Source of the DNA: Microbacterium sp. STN6
Lineage (GTDB): Bacteria > Actinomycetota > Actinomycetes > Actinomycetales > Microbacteriaceae
Length of the DNA stretch: 64,000 nucleotides
Direction of reading: 5' to 3'
NCBI RefSeq assembly: GCF_026410545.1
Contig: NZ_JAPMIT010000001.1
Span: forward strand, 992,001-1,056,000
Shown here: positions 43,051-52,041 of the stretch, piece by piece
Layout: each line of letters begins with the position of its first letter
How positions within the stretch are numbered: the stretch's first letter is position 1
Program-made: the position numbers and the translations under genes
The notes under the pieces: model-generated
What the model was told of the DNA's origin: nothing
What the model saw: only the letters and a program-made list of their open reading frames with translations
The model's database searches: none

Positions 43051-43905
43051 GTGGTGAGTTTCGATCGATACGGGCAGGATGTGCTGTCAGGTGACTGGCG
43101 TTCCGCCGGCAAACGCGAGGTGCCGGTGGCCGAGGCGGTGCGCGACCTGGTGGTCGAGGAGGCGGCGTCCGGATGGTGCGGCGCCGTGGTGCGCGTCGAG
43201 AACCGCACCGTGGAGCTCGAGGACCGGCATGGGCGCACGCGGGTGTTCCCGCTCGGCGGCGGCTTTCTCATCGATGGCGAGCCCGTGGTGCTGCAGCCGC
43301 CGGGGAAGGGCACGGGCACGGGCTCCGGGCACGGGCGGGCGAGGACCGCATCCGGTTCATTCGCGGTCGATAACGCGCCGGCACGCGTGGCCCAAGCCAG
43401 CCGCATCTTCGTCGAGGGCAGGCACGACGCCGAACTCGTCGAGCGGGTGTGGGGTGACGACCTGCGCGTCGAGGGCGTCGTCGTCGAGTACCTCGAGGGC
43501 GTCGACCATTTGGCGGATGCGCTGGCCGAGTTCTCCCCCGGACCTACGCGGCGAGTGGGCGTACTCGTCGACCACCTCGTGCCCGGCTCGAAGGAGAGCC
43601 GCATCGCGAACGAGATCGGGCGCGGTACGCACGGCGGCCACGTGCTGATTCTCGGGCATCCGTATGTCGATGTCTGGCAGGCCGTGAAGCCCTCGCGCCT
43701 GGGCCTCGAAGCGTGGCCGGTGATTCCTCGGAACGTCGAGTGGAAGCATGGCATTTGCCAGGCACTCGGATGGCCGCACCGCGACCAGGCCGACGTTGCC
43801 CGGGCGTGGAAACGCATTCTGGGCACCGTTCGCAGCTACGCCGACCTCGAGCCGTCGCTGCTCGGAAGGGTCGAACAGCTTATCGATTTCGTCACGGGCG
43901 TATAA
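43051..43905 (+). CDS. DUF3097-family protein
   Basis: The 284-aa product starts at GTG 43051 (VSFDRYGQDVLSGDW). Signature parts are AVVRVENRTVELEDRHGRTRVFPLGGGFLIDGEPVVL, and SRIFVEGRHDAELVERVWGDDLRVEGVVVEYLEGVDHL. The VEGRHD...E.VWGDDLR core resembles a TOPRIM-like E-G-x-x-D motif. A low-complexity GTGTGSGHG insert sits around residue 93. The family is actinobacterial and of unknown function; the TOPRIM-like reading is inference. It stands alone on its strand, 195 bp before cspA. Confidence 0.85.
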   Translation: MVSFDRYGQDVLSGDWRSAGKREVPVAEAVRDLVVEEAASGWCGAVVRVENRTVELEDRHGRTRVFPLGGGFLIDGEPVVLQPPGKGTGTGSGHGRARTASGSFAVDNAPARVAQASRIFVEGRHDAELVERVWGDDLRVEGVVVEYLEGVDHLADALAEFSPGPTRRVGVLVDHLVPGSKESRIANEIGRGTHGGHVLILGHPYVDVWQAVKPSRLGLEAWPVIPRNVEWKHGICQALGWPHRDQADVARAWKRILGTVRSYADLEPSLLGRVEQLIDFVTGV

Positions 43906-43947
43906 CGAATGTGCCGTGAGGATAGCAACTCTGGGGTGATTGTTGGC

Positions 43948-44100
43948 TAGGCTTGCGTGAAGTCGTTGTGTTTTGCACGTATGGAACCGCGAACAGACCC
44001 ACCCGGGGCTGTGCGCGATCCTTTCAGGAGCGGGCGAAGAACACCACGGCCGAGGCCTCGACATCCGGGGTCAAATACACGCTCCTGGAGGAGTTTGCAC
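43948..44100 (+). promoter_or_regulatory. Promoter and long 5' leader of the cold shock gene
   Basis: TAGGCT at 43948-43953 is a plausible -10 box, giving a leader of about 140 nt up to ATG 44101 with GGAGGAG just before the start. Long structured leaders are typical of cold shock mRNAs. No clear -35 was found. Confidence 0.4.
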
Positions 44101-44304
44101 ATGGCAACAGGCACAGTCAAATGGTTCAACGCTGAAAAGGGATTCGGGTTCATCGCCCCGGACGACGGCAGCGCCGACGTCTTCGCCCACTACTCGGCGA
44201 TCGCCGGTAACGGCTACAAGTCGCTCGACGAGAACCAGAAGGTCGAGTTCGAGGTGACGCAGGGCCCGAAGGGTCCGCAGGCGGAGAACATCCACGCTCT
44301 CTGA
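44101..44304 (+). CDS. cspA: Cold shock protein (CspA family)
   Basis: The 67-aa product is a canonical single cold shock domain: [21 protein letters not shown] (RNP1 KGFGFIAP) and [14 protein letters not shown] (RNP2 VFAHYSAI), ending AENIHAL. It binds single-stranded RNA as a chaperone. Start ATG 44101 follows GGAGGAGTTTGCAC. A strong terminator follows at 44341. Confidence 0.97.
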   Translation: MATGTVKWFNAEKGFGFIAPDDGSADVFAHYSAIAGNGYKSLDENQKVEFEVTQGPKGPQAENIHAL

Positions 44305-44340
44305 TCTCAACTCATTCGCCTCGTACTGAGGCGGAACAGC

Positions 44341-44370
44341 GAAGGCCCTGCCGGTTTCGGCGGGGCCTTC
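44341..44370 (+). terminator. Terminator after cspA
   Basis: GAAGGCCCTGCCG pairs with CGGCGGGGCCTTC (13 bp, one G-T) around GTTT. There is no T-run, but it lies 36 bp after the cspA stop and before the next promoter. Confidence 0.65.
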
Positions 44371-44492
44371 GTCGTGCGTGGGGGCGTGGACCGTGACTCC
44401 GCTCTCTTCGCTCCTCCTCTCTCTCCGCTCCTCCTCCACAGGTGGGCCGTGTGGGCGGCGCGCGCGAGTTATCCACGGATATCGCCAAACAG

Positions 44493-44508
44493 TAGAACAT
44501 ATGTTCGA
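44493..44508. promoter_or_regulatory. LexA (SOS) box upstream of the DUF222-HNH gene
   Basis: TAGAACATATGTTCGA matches 15 of 16 positions of the actinobacterial LexA consensus TCGAACNNNNGTTCGA (only the second base differs) and contains the perfect palindrome GAACATATGTTC. It ends 19 bp before ATG 44528, in a position to block transcription of that gene. Confidence 0.8.
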
Positions 44509-44527
44509 TTCTTGAGAGAATTGTCAT

Positions 44528-45988
44528 ATGGAATCTCGTGAGGCAGACCCGGCTGACGAAGCCGTGGGAGCAATCGATGAGGCGCAGCGCCTCATCGCCT
44601 CCGTGTTCGGCGCGGGCGACTTCGCTGCGGTGCAGCATGCGCAGCTGGTCGACATGCTCGACCTTGCCGAGTCGATTGGTCGGCGGATCGATGCGGCACG
44701 AGTTTCGCTTGCCGCCGAGGTCGACGAACGGTCGCGCCGCGAACTCGGCGACGAGCGGCTGTGTGTGAAGTACGGATGCCGCACCGCCTCAGACATGCTC
44801 ACCAGGGCCACCGGGGTCTCGGCTCGCGAGGCGGCGCGTCGGGTAAAGCTGGGTGGGCAGTTGCGCCGGTGTCCGAGCGGGCTCGGTTCTCCCTCTGCCG
44901 CGCTGCCGACTTTGGCGGCGGCCTTTCACGACGGGCGCATCGGCGTGGACTCTGCAGAGGCGATCGCGACGGGGCTCGTGCCGATTCGGCATCGATGTGA
45001 TGCGCAGGAACTGGCCGCGGCAGAGCGCGCGCTGGTGACGTGCGCCACGGGAGACGTCACCGACGAGAATGCGGGTCTGCCGGGTGCCGGCATGAGGTTC
45101 GCGTCAGATCTCGTCCGCGGGCAGGTCGAGGTATGGCGCGCGCGTCTCGACCCGGATGGCGCCGCACCGGATTCCGCCGAGACGCAGGCGCGAAGCCGCA
45201 TCGGGTTCGGGCATCTGAAAGATGGCGTGTACCCGCTGCGCGGGGCGGTGACGCCGGATCTTCGCGGGATCATGAACGGAATCTTCGAGGCGTACCTCTC
45301 CCCCAGAACGACCGCGTCCTTCCCGAGTGAGAAGGAACAGCGGGAGCAAGAGCTGTCGCAGCAGGAACAGGACGCGCCTGGCGCGCTCGACGTCGACAAT
45401 CGCCCGATCGACGAGAAGCGTGCCGATGTGCTGCGCGGCGTCTTCGAACTGGCGGCACGGCACGCGGAGGCACCCACGATCGGTGGCGCCGCTCCGACGG
45501 TCATGGTGCACGTGAACGCGAGCGACCTGGTCGGCGGCGAGGGCGTCGGGTGGGTCGACGGAGTAGACGCGCCCGTCCCACTCGGCACCGTCCGCCAGAT
45601 GATCTGCGCGGGCGGCTACCAGCAGATCGTGATCGGAGAACGCGGCGAGGTGCTCCATCTGGGCGCCAGGCAGCGGCTCTTCTCAACGGCCCAGCGCAAA
45701 GCGATCATCGCCAGAGACGGTGGCTGCGTCATACCGGGCTGCGGGGCGCCGATGCACTCGCTTGAGGTTCACCACGTCGTTCCGTGGCGGCACGACGAGA
45801 AGACGGATATCGACAACGGCGTGCTGCTGTGCTGGTTCCACCATCACGAGATCGAGCGATCCGGGTGGGAGATCCGAATGGTCGAGGGCAGACCCTACGT
45901 CAAAGCACCGCCGTGGCTCGATCGAACGCAGAGCTGGAGGCCGGCCGCGCAACACCGCGCGGCGCACGCTTCGGGGCGTGCTGCTTGA
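44528..45988 (+). CDS. DUF222-HNH endonuclease (13E12-repeat-like family)
   Basis: The 486-aa product has an N-terminal helical DUF222 region (DAVGAIDEAQRLIASVFGAGDF to about residue 300) and a C-terminal HNH motif: AIIARDGGCVIPGCGAPMHSLEVHHVVPWRHDEKTDIDNGVLLCWFHHHEIERSGWEIR, with the zinc-ligand Cys residues and H-N-H residues present. This is the family of the M. tuberculosis 13E12 repeats, several of which are LexA-regulated. A 15/16 LexA box lies just upstream, so SOS induction is likely. The protein may be a self-mobilising or DNA-damage-linked nuclease; the biological role in any host is unproven. Confidence 0.9.
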   Translation: MESREADPADEAVGAIDEAQRLIASVFGAGDFAAVQHAQLVDMLDLAESIGRRIDAARVSLAAEVDERSRRELGDERLCVKYGCRTASDMLTRATGVSAREAARRVKLGGQLRRCPSGLGSPSAALPTLAAAFHDGRIGVDSAEAIATGLVPIRHRCDAQELAAAERALVTCATGDVTDENAGLPGAGMRFASDLVRGQVEVWRARLDPDGAAPDSAETQARSRIGFGHLKDGVYPLRGAVTPDLRGIMNGIFEAYLSPRTTASFPSEKEQREQELSQQEQDAPGALDVDNRPIDEKRADVLRGVFELAARHAEAPTIGGAAPTVMVHVNASDLVGGEGVGWVDGVDAPVPLGTVRQMICAGGYQQIVIGERGEVLHLGARQRLFSTAQRKAIIARDGGCVIPGCGAPMHSLEVHHVVPWRHDEKTDIDNGVLLCWFHHHEIERSGWEIRMVEGRPYVKAPPWLDRTQSWRPAAQHRAAHASGRAA

Positions 45989-46002
45989 GTGCGTCAGTGT
46001 TC

Positions 46003-46059
46003 GTGAGTGCCTCGGCGTTGCGTGAGGGCCTCGGCGTTGCGTGAGTGCTCAGCGCTGGC
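46003..46059. repeat. Three tandem 19-bp repeats at a convergent gene junction
   Basis: Units at 46003, 46022 and 46041. The first two differ at one position (GTGAGTGCC versus GTGAGGGCC); the third is more diverged and includes the stop codon of the helicase gene on the minus strand (TGA at 46049-46051). The array fills most of the space between the HNH gene and that helicase. Confidence 0.7.
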
Positions 46060-47854
46060 CGAGGCGGCGGCGCAGGATGTCGATGCGGGACTGTAGCTGC
46101 GTCACGCTCGCCTGGGCGACCGCCGGGCCGCCGCACGTGCGCCGCAACTCGGCGTGGATGAGACCATGAGGCTCGCCCGTGTTCTTCGAATACAGCCCGA
46201 CGAGGGCGTTCAGCAGGCTGCGCTGCTCCTTGAGGGTGCGGTAGAGGGGCGCCGGCGGCTCGGAGCCGGTCGGGGCGTCTGCGCCATCCGCTCGTTTGGG
46301 TCGCGATGCGGCCCGCTTCGCCTGCCGGGCATGGCGCTGCTTGAGAAGTTCGTGCACCTGCTCTGGCTCGAGGATGCCGGGAAGGCCGATGAAGTCGAGC
46401 TCCTCGTCGCTGCCCGGCTCGGCATAGCCGCCGAACTCGCTGCCGTCGTACAGAACACGGTCGAAGGTCGCGTTCGAGGCCAGCGCCTCGAAGGTGAACT
46501 CGGCCGTCAGGGCGTCCGACGCCTTCTCCTGGCGGTTCGCCTCGGCCATCATGGCGTCTTCGGGGTTGTAGAGCCCGTCGTCGTCGCCGCTCGACTCACG
46601 GTCGAGCGCGTGGTCCCGCTCGAGCTCGAGCTGGGCGGCCAGAGCCATGAGAGTCGGCACGTTCGGCAGGAACACCGAGGCCGTCTCGCCGCGGCGACGT
46701 GCCCGCACGAATCGGCCGATGGCCTGCGCGAAGAACAGTGGCGTCGAGGCGCTCGTGGCGTACACGCCGACGGCGAGTCGGGGAACGTCGACGCCCTCGG
46801 AGACCATGCGCACCGCCACGAGCCAGCGGGTGGTGCTCGTCGAGAACGCGGCGATGCGGTCGCTCGCCTCCTTCTCGTCCGAGAGCACGAGGGTGGCGGG
46901 TTCGCCCGTGAGCGTGTGCAGGATGGTGGCATAGGCCCGGGCCGAATCCTGATCGGTGGCGATGATGAGGCCGCCGGCATCCGGGATCGACTGCCGCACC
47001 TCGCTCAGGCGACGGTTCGCGGCCTGCAGCACCGCGGGAATCCACTCGCCCTTCGGGTCGAGCGCCGTGCGCCAGGCCTGCGCCGTGATGTCCTTCGTGT
47101 TGCCCTCGCCGAGCCGGGCCTCCATCTCGTCGCCCGCCCGCGTGCGCCAGCGCATGTGGCCGGCGTAGACCATGAACATCACGGGGCGCACGACGCCGTC
47201 GGCGAGGGCGCGGCCGTAGCCGTAGTTGTAGTCGGTGAGCGAGGTGCGGATGCCGTGCTCATCGGGAAGGTACGAGACGAACGGAATCGGGGCGGTGTCG
47301 GAACGGAACGGCGTGCCCGTGAGAGACAGCCGGCGCGTGGCCGGCTCGAACGCCTCACGGATCGCGTCGCCCCAGCTCAGCGCGTCGCCGCCGTGATGCA
47401 CCTCGTCGAGGATCACGAGCGTGCGATACGTCTCGGTGAGCTCGCGGTGCAGGCTGGCCTTCGTCGCCACCTGCGCGTAGGTCACGGCCACACCGCGAAA
47501 GTGCCTGCCGTAGCGCTTGTCACTGTTCTTGAAGGTGGGGTCGAGACGGATGCCGACGCGCTCCGCGGCCTCGGCCCACTGCCGCTTCAGGTGCTCTGTC
47601 GGGGCCACCACCGTGACACGCTCCACCACGCGCCGATCCAGAAGCTCGCGCGCCAGTCGGAGCGCGAACGTGGTCTTGCCTGCGCCGGGGGTGGCGGCGG
47701 CGAGGAAGTCGCGCGGCTCGTGTGTGAAGTACGCGTCGAGCGCCTCGGCCTGCCACGCCCGCAGCTTGTTCGCGGTGCCCCACGGTGCCCTGGCGGGAAA
47801 CGCGGGCGAGAGATGCTCGGCCGCGAAGGTGTTGGTCAGGGGTGAGGCATCCAC
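46049..47854 (-). CDS. DEAD/DEAH-box superfamily 2 helicase
   Basis: The 601-aa product (GTG 47854; ATG 47860 two codons upstream) has AAATPGAGKTTFALRLA (Walker A), VVAPTEHLKRQW (Ia), VILDEVHHGGDALSWGDAI (DEVH) and SLTGTPFRSD (III). The C-terminal motifs are AVRMVSEGVDVPRLAVGVYATSASTPLFFAQAIGRFVRARRRGE (V-VI). A C-terminal helical tail with Lys/Arg-rich RQAKRAASRPKR follows. It resembles stand-alone type I restriction/ERCC3-like helicases, but no partner subunit lies nearby. TAGATT eight nt before the GTG suggests leaderless initiation at that codon. Confidence 0.88.
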   Translation of the reverse strand: MDASPLTNTFAAEHLSPAFPARAPWGTANKLRAWQAEALDAYFTHEPRDFLAAATPGAGKTTFALRLARELLDRRVVERVTVVAPTEHLKRQWAEAAERVGIRLDPTFKNSDKRYGRHFRGVAVTYAQVATKASLHRELTETYRTLVILDEVHHGGDALSWGDAIREAFEPATRRLSLTGTPFRSDTAPIPFVSYLPDEHGIRTSLTDYNYGYGRALADGVVRPVMFMVYAGHMRWRTRAGDEMEARLGEGNTKDITAQAWRTALDPKGEWIPAVLQAANRRLSEVRQSIPDAGGLIIATDQDSARAYATILHTLTGEPATLVLSDEKEASDRIAAFSTSTTRWLVAVRMVSEGVDVPRLAVGVYATSASTPLFFAQAIGRFVRARRRGETASVFLPNVPTLMALAAQLELERDHALDRESSGDDDGLYNPEDAMMAEANRQEKASDALTAEFTFEALASNATFDRVLYDGSEFGGYAEPGSDEELDFIGLPGILEPEQVHELLKQRHARQAKRAASRPKRADGADAPTGSEPPAPLYRTLKEQRSLLNALVGLYSKNTGEPHGLIHAELRRTCGGPAVAQASVTQLQSRIDILRRRLGQR

Positions 47855-47862
47855 GTGCATCA

Positions 47863-47868
47863 AATCTA
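47863..47868 (-). promoter_or_regulatory. Putative -10 box of the helicase gene
   Basis: TAGATT on the minus strand ends eight bases before GTG 47854. It is only two bases from ATG 47860, which favours the GTG as the true start. Confidence 0.45.
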
Positions 47869-47940
47869 CCTGCTCGCTCTGACAGTCGGCTCGCACCCAC
47901 ACACCCAGAGCGAGCTGCGGCGAGCGTGCAGAATGGAGCA

Positions 47941-48753
47941 ATGGTCATTCAGCATCCGTGGTCCAGGTACGTCGCGCTCGGAGACTCGTTCACCGAAGGC
48001 ATCGGCGACCCCGAACCGCGAAGCCCCGGTGGTCACCGCGGCTGGGCGGACCGGGTTGCAGAGGTGCTGGCGAGCAAGACCGAGGACTTCGCCTACGCGA
48101 ATCTCGCGGTGCGCGGCAAGCTGATCCGCCAGATCGTCGACGACCAGGTCGAGCCGGCTCTCGCGCTGCACCCCGACCTCATCACGATCTCGGCGGGCGG
48201 CAACGACGTGATCCGTCCCGGCACCGACCCGGACGCCATCGCAGACCTCTTCGACACCGCCGTGCGCCGACTCAGCGTCGACAACGCCACGATCGTGCTG
48301 TTCACGGGCGTCGACGTGGGCTTCTCCCCCGTCTTCCGGTCTCTGCGCGGCAAGGTCGCTATCTACAACGAGAACGTGCGCACGATCGCCTCCCGCTACG
48401 ACTGCATCGTCGCCGACCAGTGGGCACTGCGGGAGGTGCAGGACATGCGCATGTGGTCCGCCGACCGGCTGCACATGAACCCGCTCGGCCACCACACGGT
48501 GGCGCGCATGGTGCTGCAGGCGCTCAATGTCGAGAACGACCTGCAGCCGCTCGAACCAGAGCCGCTGCCTCGCGGATCGTGGCGGCAGGCGCGGGCCAAT
48601 GACCTGTCATGGGCGAGGGAGTACCTGCTGCCGTGGGTGCTGCGGCGCATCCGTCACCAATCGTCCGGCGACAATGTGCTCGCCAAGCGGCCCGACGCCA
48701 CGCCGTTTGCGCAGCTGGTTGACGAGGTGCGGGGCGGGGAGCAGGGCGACTAG
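47941..48753 (+). CDS. SGNH/GDSL-family hydrolase (cytosolic)
   Basis: The 270-aa product starts at ATG 47941 (SRYVALGDSFTEGIGDPEP; block I with catalytic Ser). It continues ITISAGGNDVIRPG (block III) and SADRLHMNPLGHHTVARMV (Asp/His block V). The family is the SGNH group without a signal peptide, unlike the membrane-anchored copy at 7324. The C-terminal 60 residues are Arg/Trp-rich (SWAREYLLPWVLRRIRH). Probably an esterase on an intracellular substrate. It is divergent from the DEAD-box gene, with about 80 bp between the starts. Confidence 0.9.
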   Translation: MVIQHPWSRYVALGDSFTEGIGDPEPRSPGGHRGWADRVAEVLASKTEDFAYANLAVRGKLIRQIVDDQVEPALALHPDLITISAGGNDVIRPGTDPDAIADLFDTAVRRLSVDNATIVLFTGVDVGFSPVFRSLRGKVAIYNENVRTIASRYDCIVADQWALREVQDMRMWSADRLHMNPLGHHTVARMVLQALNVENDLQPLEPEPLPRGSWRQARANDLSWAREYLLPWVLRRIRHQSSGDNVLAKRPDATPFAQLVDEVRGGEQGD

Positions 48754-48781
48754 CGCGAGCGAAGCGCGGGATAGGCGCGCC

Positions 48782-50053
48782 TCAGCGCAGCGCCGCCGGG
48801 TTGGTGAGCCGCCACCACAGGTCGGGGCCCTCGACGTCGCCGCTCAGCGTCAGCGACCGTCGCACGACCTCTGAGCCGAGCGTGAACGTCGCTGCGCCCA
48901 CCGTGGCGCCGGATGCCGCCTCGCGTACCGGCTGCGTCGTCACATCGACCGTGATGGGGGTGTCAGACCACACGAGAAGGCTCGCCGGCTTCGCCGCCAC
49001 CAGTTGCGCGCTCGACCCCCACGCCGTCGCGTAGTCGCCGAACGTGTGGCCGGCTCCCGTGAGCGTGACCTCGTGAAACCCGGCGCGGGCGCTCTTCACA
49101 AGCGAGAGCACCGAGGAATGCAGCTCGCTCTCCCCCGTTGCCCCGAGCACGACGCCCACGATCGTGACGGCATGGGCGCCGAGCGTCAGCGTCGACGAGA
49201 ACATGAGGCAGTAGCCCGCCTGCGTGGTGGTTCCGGTCTTGATGCCGTCGATGCCGAGGGTGCCGAGCAGTGTGTTGCTGTTCTCCTGCACCCCGGAACC
49301 GGGCAGGTCGGCCGACACGGTGTCGACGATCGAGGGCAGGGCCGCATCCGACATGACGAGCTTCGCGATCTCGACCAGGTCACCCGGCGTGCTCACGCTG
49401 CCGGGATTCAGCCCGCTCGCGTCGGCGACGTGGGTGCCGCTGAGGTGGTGCGCCGCGAGCCAGGCATTCGCCGCCGTGACGTAGGCGGGCACCGATCCGT
49501 ACGCCCAGCCGGCCAGAGAAATGGCGTAGTTGTTGGCCGAGGGCAGAAGCATGGCCTCGAGCGCCTGCCGCTCGGTCATGGTGCTGCCCGCCGTCACGCT
49601 CGCCCACGAGCCGCCCGCCGTGATCACCGACTTCAGAATGGCCACGTCGTTGTTCGTGAAGGTGATGGACGGGCCGGGATCCGTGGCGCTCGTCAGCGGC
49701 TTCTCGTCGAGCACGACGAGGGCGGTGATGGTCTTGGTGATGCTGGCAATAGGCACGGATGCCGCGCTGCCACTCGTACCGAGCGTGCCCTCGTACCCCA
49801 CGGCCCCAACCGCGGCGGCGCCCGTCTTCGGCCAGTCGAGCTGCGCCGGCGCCTGCGTGATCGTGGTTTGAGCGCCCACCGTGGCGGCGGATGCGGGGAT
49901 CGGTGCCGCCTGCACCCCGACCGTGTAGCCGACGATCGCGAGCACCGCGAGAATGCCGCCGAACACCGCGAGCCGCCGCCGACGATACAGCCGGCGCCGG
50001 GTGGCGCTGCGGGTCTCGCTACGGGTCTCGCTGCGACTCGGCGGGTTCGGCAC
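48782..50053 (-). CDS. Serine-type D-alanyl-D-alanine carboxypeptidase (penicillin-binding protein)
   Basis: The 423-aa product has an Arg-rich cytosolic N-terminus and one membrane helix (LAVFGGILAVLAIVGYTVGVQ), so it is membrane-anchored with an external catalytic domain. Catalytic motifs are SITKTIT (SxxK), SANN (SxN) in MLLPSANNYAISLAG, and IKTGTTTQAG (KTG). The C-terminal domain after about residue 290 is beta-rich. It should trim pentapeptide side chains of peptidoglycan (DacA/DacB class). Monocistronic; it ends close to the end of the GDSL gene (29-bp gap), convergent with it. Confidence 0.9.
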   Translation of the reverse strand: MPNPPSRSETRSETRSATRRRLYRRRRLAVFGGILAVLAIVGYTVGVQAAPIPASAATVGAQTTITQAPAQLDWPKTGAAAVGAVGYEGTLGTSGSAASVPIASITKTITALVVLDEKPLTSATDPGPSITFTNNDVAILKSVITAGGSWASVTAGSTMTERQALEAMLLPSANNYAISLAGWAYGSVPAYVTAANAWLAAHHLSGTHVADASGLNPGSVSTPGDLVEIAKLVMSDAALPSIVDTVSADLPGSGVQENSNTLLGTLGIDGIKTGTTTQAGYCLMFSSTLTLGAHAVTIVGVVLGATGESELHSSVLSLVKSARAGFHEVTLTGAGHTFGDYATAWGSSAQLVAAKPASLLVWSDTPITVDVTTQPVREAASGATVGAATFTLGSEVVRRSLTLSGDVEGPDLWWRLTNPAALR

Positions 50054-50062
50054 TACGCCATC

Positions 50063-50896
50063 CTAAAGGCCGCCGACTGTGCCGTTGATGCGCAGCGCCC
50101 AGAGCGCGACGGCGCTCGCGGCGGCCACGTTGAGCGAGTCGACGCCGTGCAGCATCGGGATCGTCACGACGGTGTCCGCGGCCTCGATCGCCTGGCGGGT
50201 GAGCCCGTCCCCCTCGGTGCCGAGCACGAGCGCGACGCGCTCGGGCGCATCCGCTGAAAAGGCGTCGAGGTCCACCGCGTCGTCGGCCAGCGCGAGTGCG
50301 GCGATGTGGAAGCCCGCGTCGTGCAGCAGCGGCACCGCGTGGGGCCACTCGGGCAGGCGCGTCCACGGCACCTGCAGCACGGTGCCCATGCTCACGCGAA
50401 CGCTGCGGCGGTACAGCGGGTCGGCGCAGCGCGGGCTCACGAGCACCGCGTCGGCTCCGAGTCCGGCCACCGAGCGGAAGATGGCGCCGACGTTGGTGTG
50501 GTCGACCACGTCTTCGATCACGACGACGCGCCGCACGTCACGCAGCAGGTCGGCCGGGTCGGCGAGGGCAGGCCGGTGCATCGACGCCAGCGCGCCTCGG
50601 TGCAGGTGGTAGCCGGTGAGGCGCTCGAGCACGTCGGCCGCGGCGACGTAGAGGGGCACGTCGGTGCTGCCTCCGTAGTCCGCGAGCAGCGCCTGCACGT
50701 CAGCGAGCCACTGCTCCTGCAGCAGCACCGAGCGCGGCCGGTGCCCCGCGGCAAGCGCCCGCCGGATCACCTTCGTCGACTCGGCGATGTAGAGGCCGCC
50801 TGCCGGTTCCGAGACGCGGCGCAGCGCGACATCCGTCAATCGTGAGTAGTCCGCGAGAGCCGGATCGCCGAGATCCTCAATGCTGATGACCGTCAT
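50063..50896 (-). CDS. SpoU/TrmH-family RNA methyltransferase
   Basis: The 277-aa product from ATG 50896 (TVISIEDLGD). It has the SpoU N-terminal substrate-binding domain (YIAESTKVIRRALAAGHRPRSVLLQEQWL) and the SPOUT knot: VVVIEDVVDHTNVGAIFRSVAGLGADAVLVSPRCADPLYRRSVRVSMGTVLQVP, then APERVALVLGTEGDGLTRQAIEAADTVVTIPMLHGVDSLNVAAASAVALWAL. The N.GAIFR and LVLGTEGDGL / VDSLNVA motifs bind SAM in the knot. It probably 2'-O-methylates a tRNA or rRNA ribose; the site is unknown. An upstream ATG at 50932 would add 12 residues. Confidence 0.9.
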   Translation of the reverse strand: MTVISIEDLGDPALADYSRLTDVALRRVSEPAGGLYIAESTKVIRRALAAGHRPRSVLLQEQWLADVQALLADYGGSTDVPLYVAAADVLERLTGYHLHRGALASMHRPALADPADLLRDVRRVVVIEDVVDHTNVGAIFRSVAGLGADAVLVSPRCADPLYRRSVRVSMGTVLQVPWTRLPEWPHAVPLLHDAGFHIAALALADDAVDLDAFSADAPERVALVLGTEGDGLTRQAIEAADTVVTIPMLHGVDSLNVAAASAVALWALRINGTVGGL

Positions 50897-51073
50897 AGAC
50901 TCGCGCCGACTCTCTCCCGCATGCCCGCTCATCGGGCCCGCATCGAATCAAGACTGCCACCCGATGGAAACATTCTCGAAAACTGCGCTGTTTACACTCA
51001 GGTGAGGTGTGCGTCGCGGCTGCGGCGCCCACGACGTGTCTGCACGACGCGTCTGTCAGACGAAGGGCAGCGG

Positions 51074-51949
51074 ATGGCCGCGATCGCGCCACAGGCAACA
51101 CCCGACGGGCGGGCCCTGCCTGCGCACCTCGCCCGCCTGCTCGACGAGGCCGCCTCTGCGTTGCGCGGCCGGAGGGTCGTCGCGCTCACGGGTGCGGGTA
51201 TGAGCACTGACTCCGGCATTCCTGACTACCGCGGCGAGGGCTCGCCGAAGCGTACACCCATGACGATCCAGCAGTTCCTCGGCGACGAGATGTTCCAGAA
51301 GCGGTACTGGGCGGGCAGCCACCTCGGCTGGCGCCGGTTCCGGGCGGCCGAGCCGAATGCGGGCCACATCGCGCTCGCCGGGCTCGAGGCCGCCGGGGTG
51401 GTGACGGGGGTCGCTACGCAGAACGTCGACGGGCTGCATACGCGTGCCGGCTCGGGCCGTGTCGTGGACCTGCACGGGTCGATGGAGAGGGTCGTGTGCC
51501 TCGACTGCGGCCAGGTGTACTGGCGCGAGGACATCTCGGGGCGCATCGAGGAGGCGAATCCGTGGCTAGAACAGCCGGGTGCGGTGAAGATCGCGCCGGA
51601 TGGCGACGCCGAGGTGCTGCACTTCGAGGACTTCGTGCTGCCCACCTGCACGGTGTGCGGCGGGCGGCTGAAGCCCGACGTGGTGTTCTTCGGCGAGTTC
51701 ATTCCGAAGCAGAGGTTCCGCCAGGCATCCGGTCTCGTCGCTGCGGCGGACGCGATGCTCGTCGCGGGGTCGTCTCTGGTTGTCAACTCGGGCATTCGCC
51801 TGCTGGAGCAGGCGCGGCGGCGGGCGCTGCCCATCGTCATCGTCAACCGGGGCGAGACGCGAGGCGATGCGCGCGCGACCGTTAAGCTGGACGCGGGAAC
51901 GTCCGAGACGCTGCAGGCGCTCGCGTCGCGTCTGACGGCTGACAGCTGA
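51074..51949 (+). CDS. Sir2-family NAD-dependent protein deacylase
   Basis: The 291-aa product starts at ATG 51074 after AAGGG. Sirtuin signatures are all present: VVALTGAGMSTDSGIPDYRGEG (GAG.S..SGIPDFR), TQNVDGLHTRAG, HGSMERVVCLDCG with the catalytic His, the zinc ligands CLDCG and CTVCGG, and PDVVFFGEFIP. It would remove acetyl or longer acyl groups from lysines using NAD. The 50897-51073 stretch upstream holds a TTTACACT box that may be its promoter. Confidence 0.96.
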   Translation: MAAIAPQATPDGRALPAHLARLLDEAASALRGRRVVALTGAGMSTDSGIPDYRGEGSPKRTPMTIQQFLGDEMFQKRYWAGSHLGWRRFRAAEPNAGHIALAGLEAAGVVTGVATQNVDGLHTRAGSGRVVDLHGSMERVVCLDCGQVYWREDISGRIEEANPWLEQPGAVKIAPDGDAEVLHFEDFVLPTCTVCGGRLKPDVVFFGEFIPKQRFRQASGLVAAADAMLVAGSSLVVNSGIRLLEQARRRALPIVIVNRGETRGDARATVKLDAGTSETLQALASRLTADS

Positions 51950-51956
51950 CCGGCTG

Positions 51957-51985
51957 GCGGCCTGGCCGCCTGGCCGCCTGGCGGC
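51957..51985. repeat. Short 8-bp tandem repeat after the sirtuin gene
   Basis: CCTGGCCG and near copies repeat three to four times. The array starts eight bases after the sirtuin stop codon, in the gap before the phosphatase gene. Weak but of the same type as the other intergenic arrays. Confidence 0.5.
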
Positions 51986-52041
51986 GTCGCAGGCCGACGA
52001 GAGCGCACCTGCCGGCGATAACCGTACCGGAAGGAGCAGGC

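Noticed and set aside
44469-44477. DnaA-box-like TTATCCACG
   Set aside because: Single 8/9 match without neighbours; the region lacks other replication-origin features.
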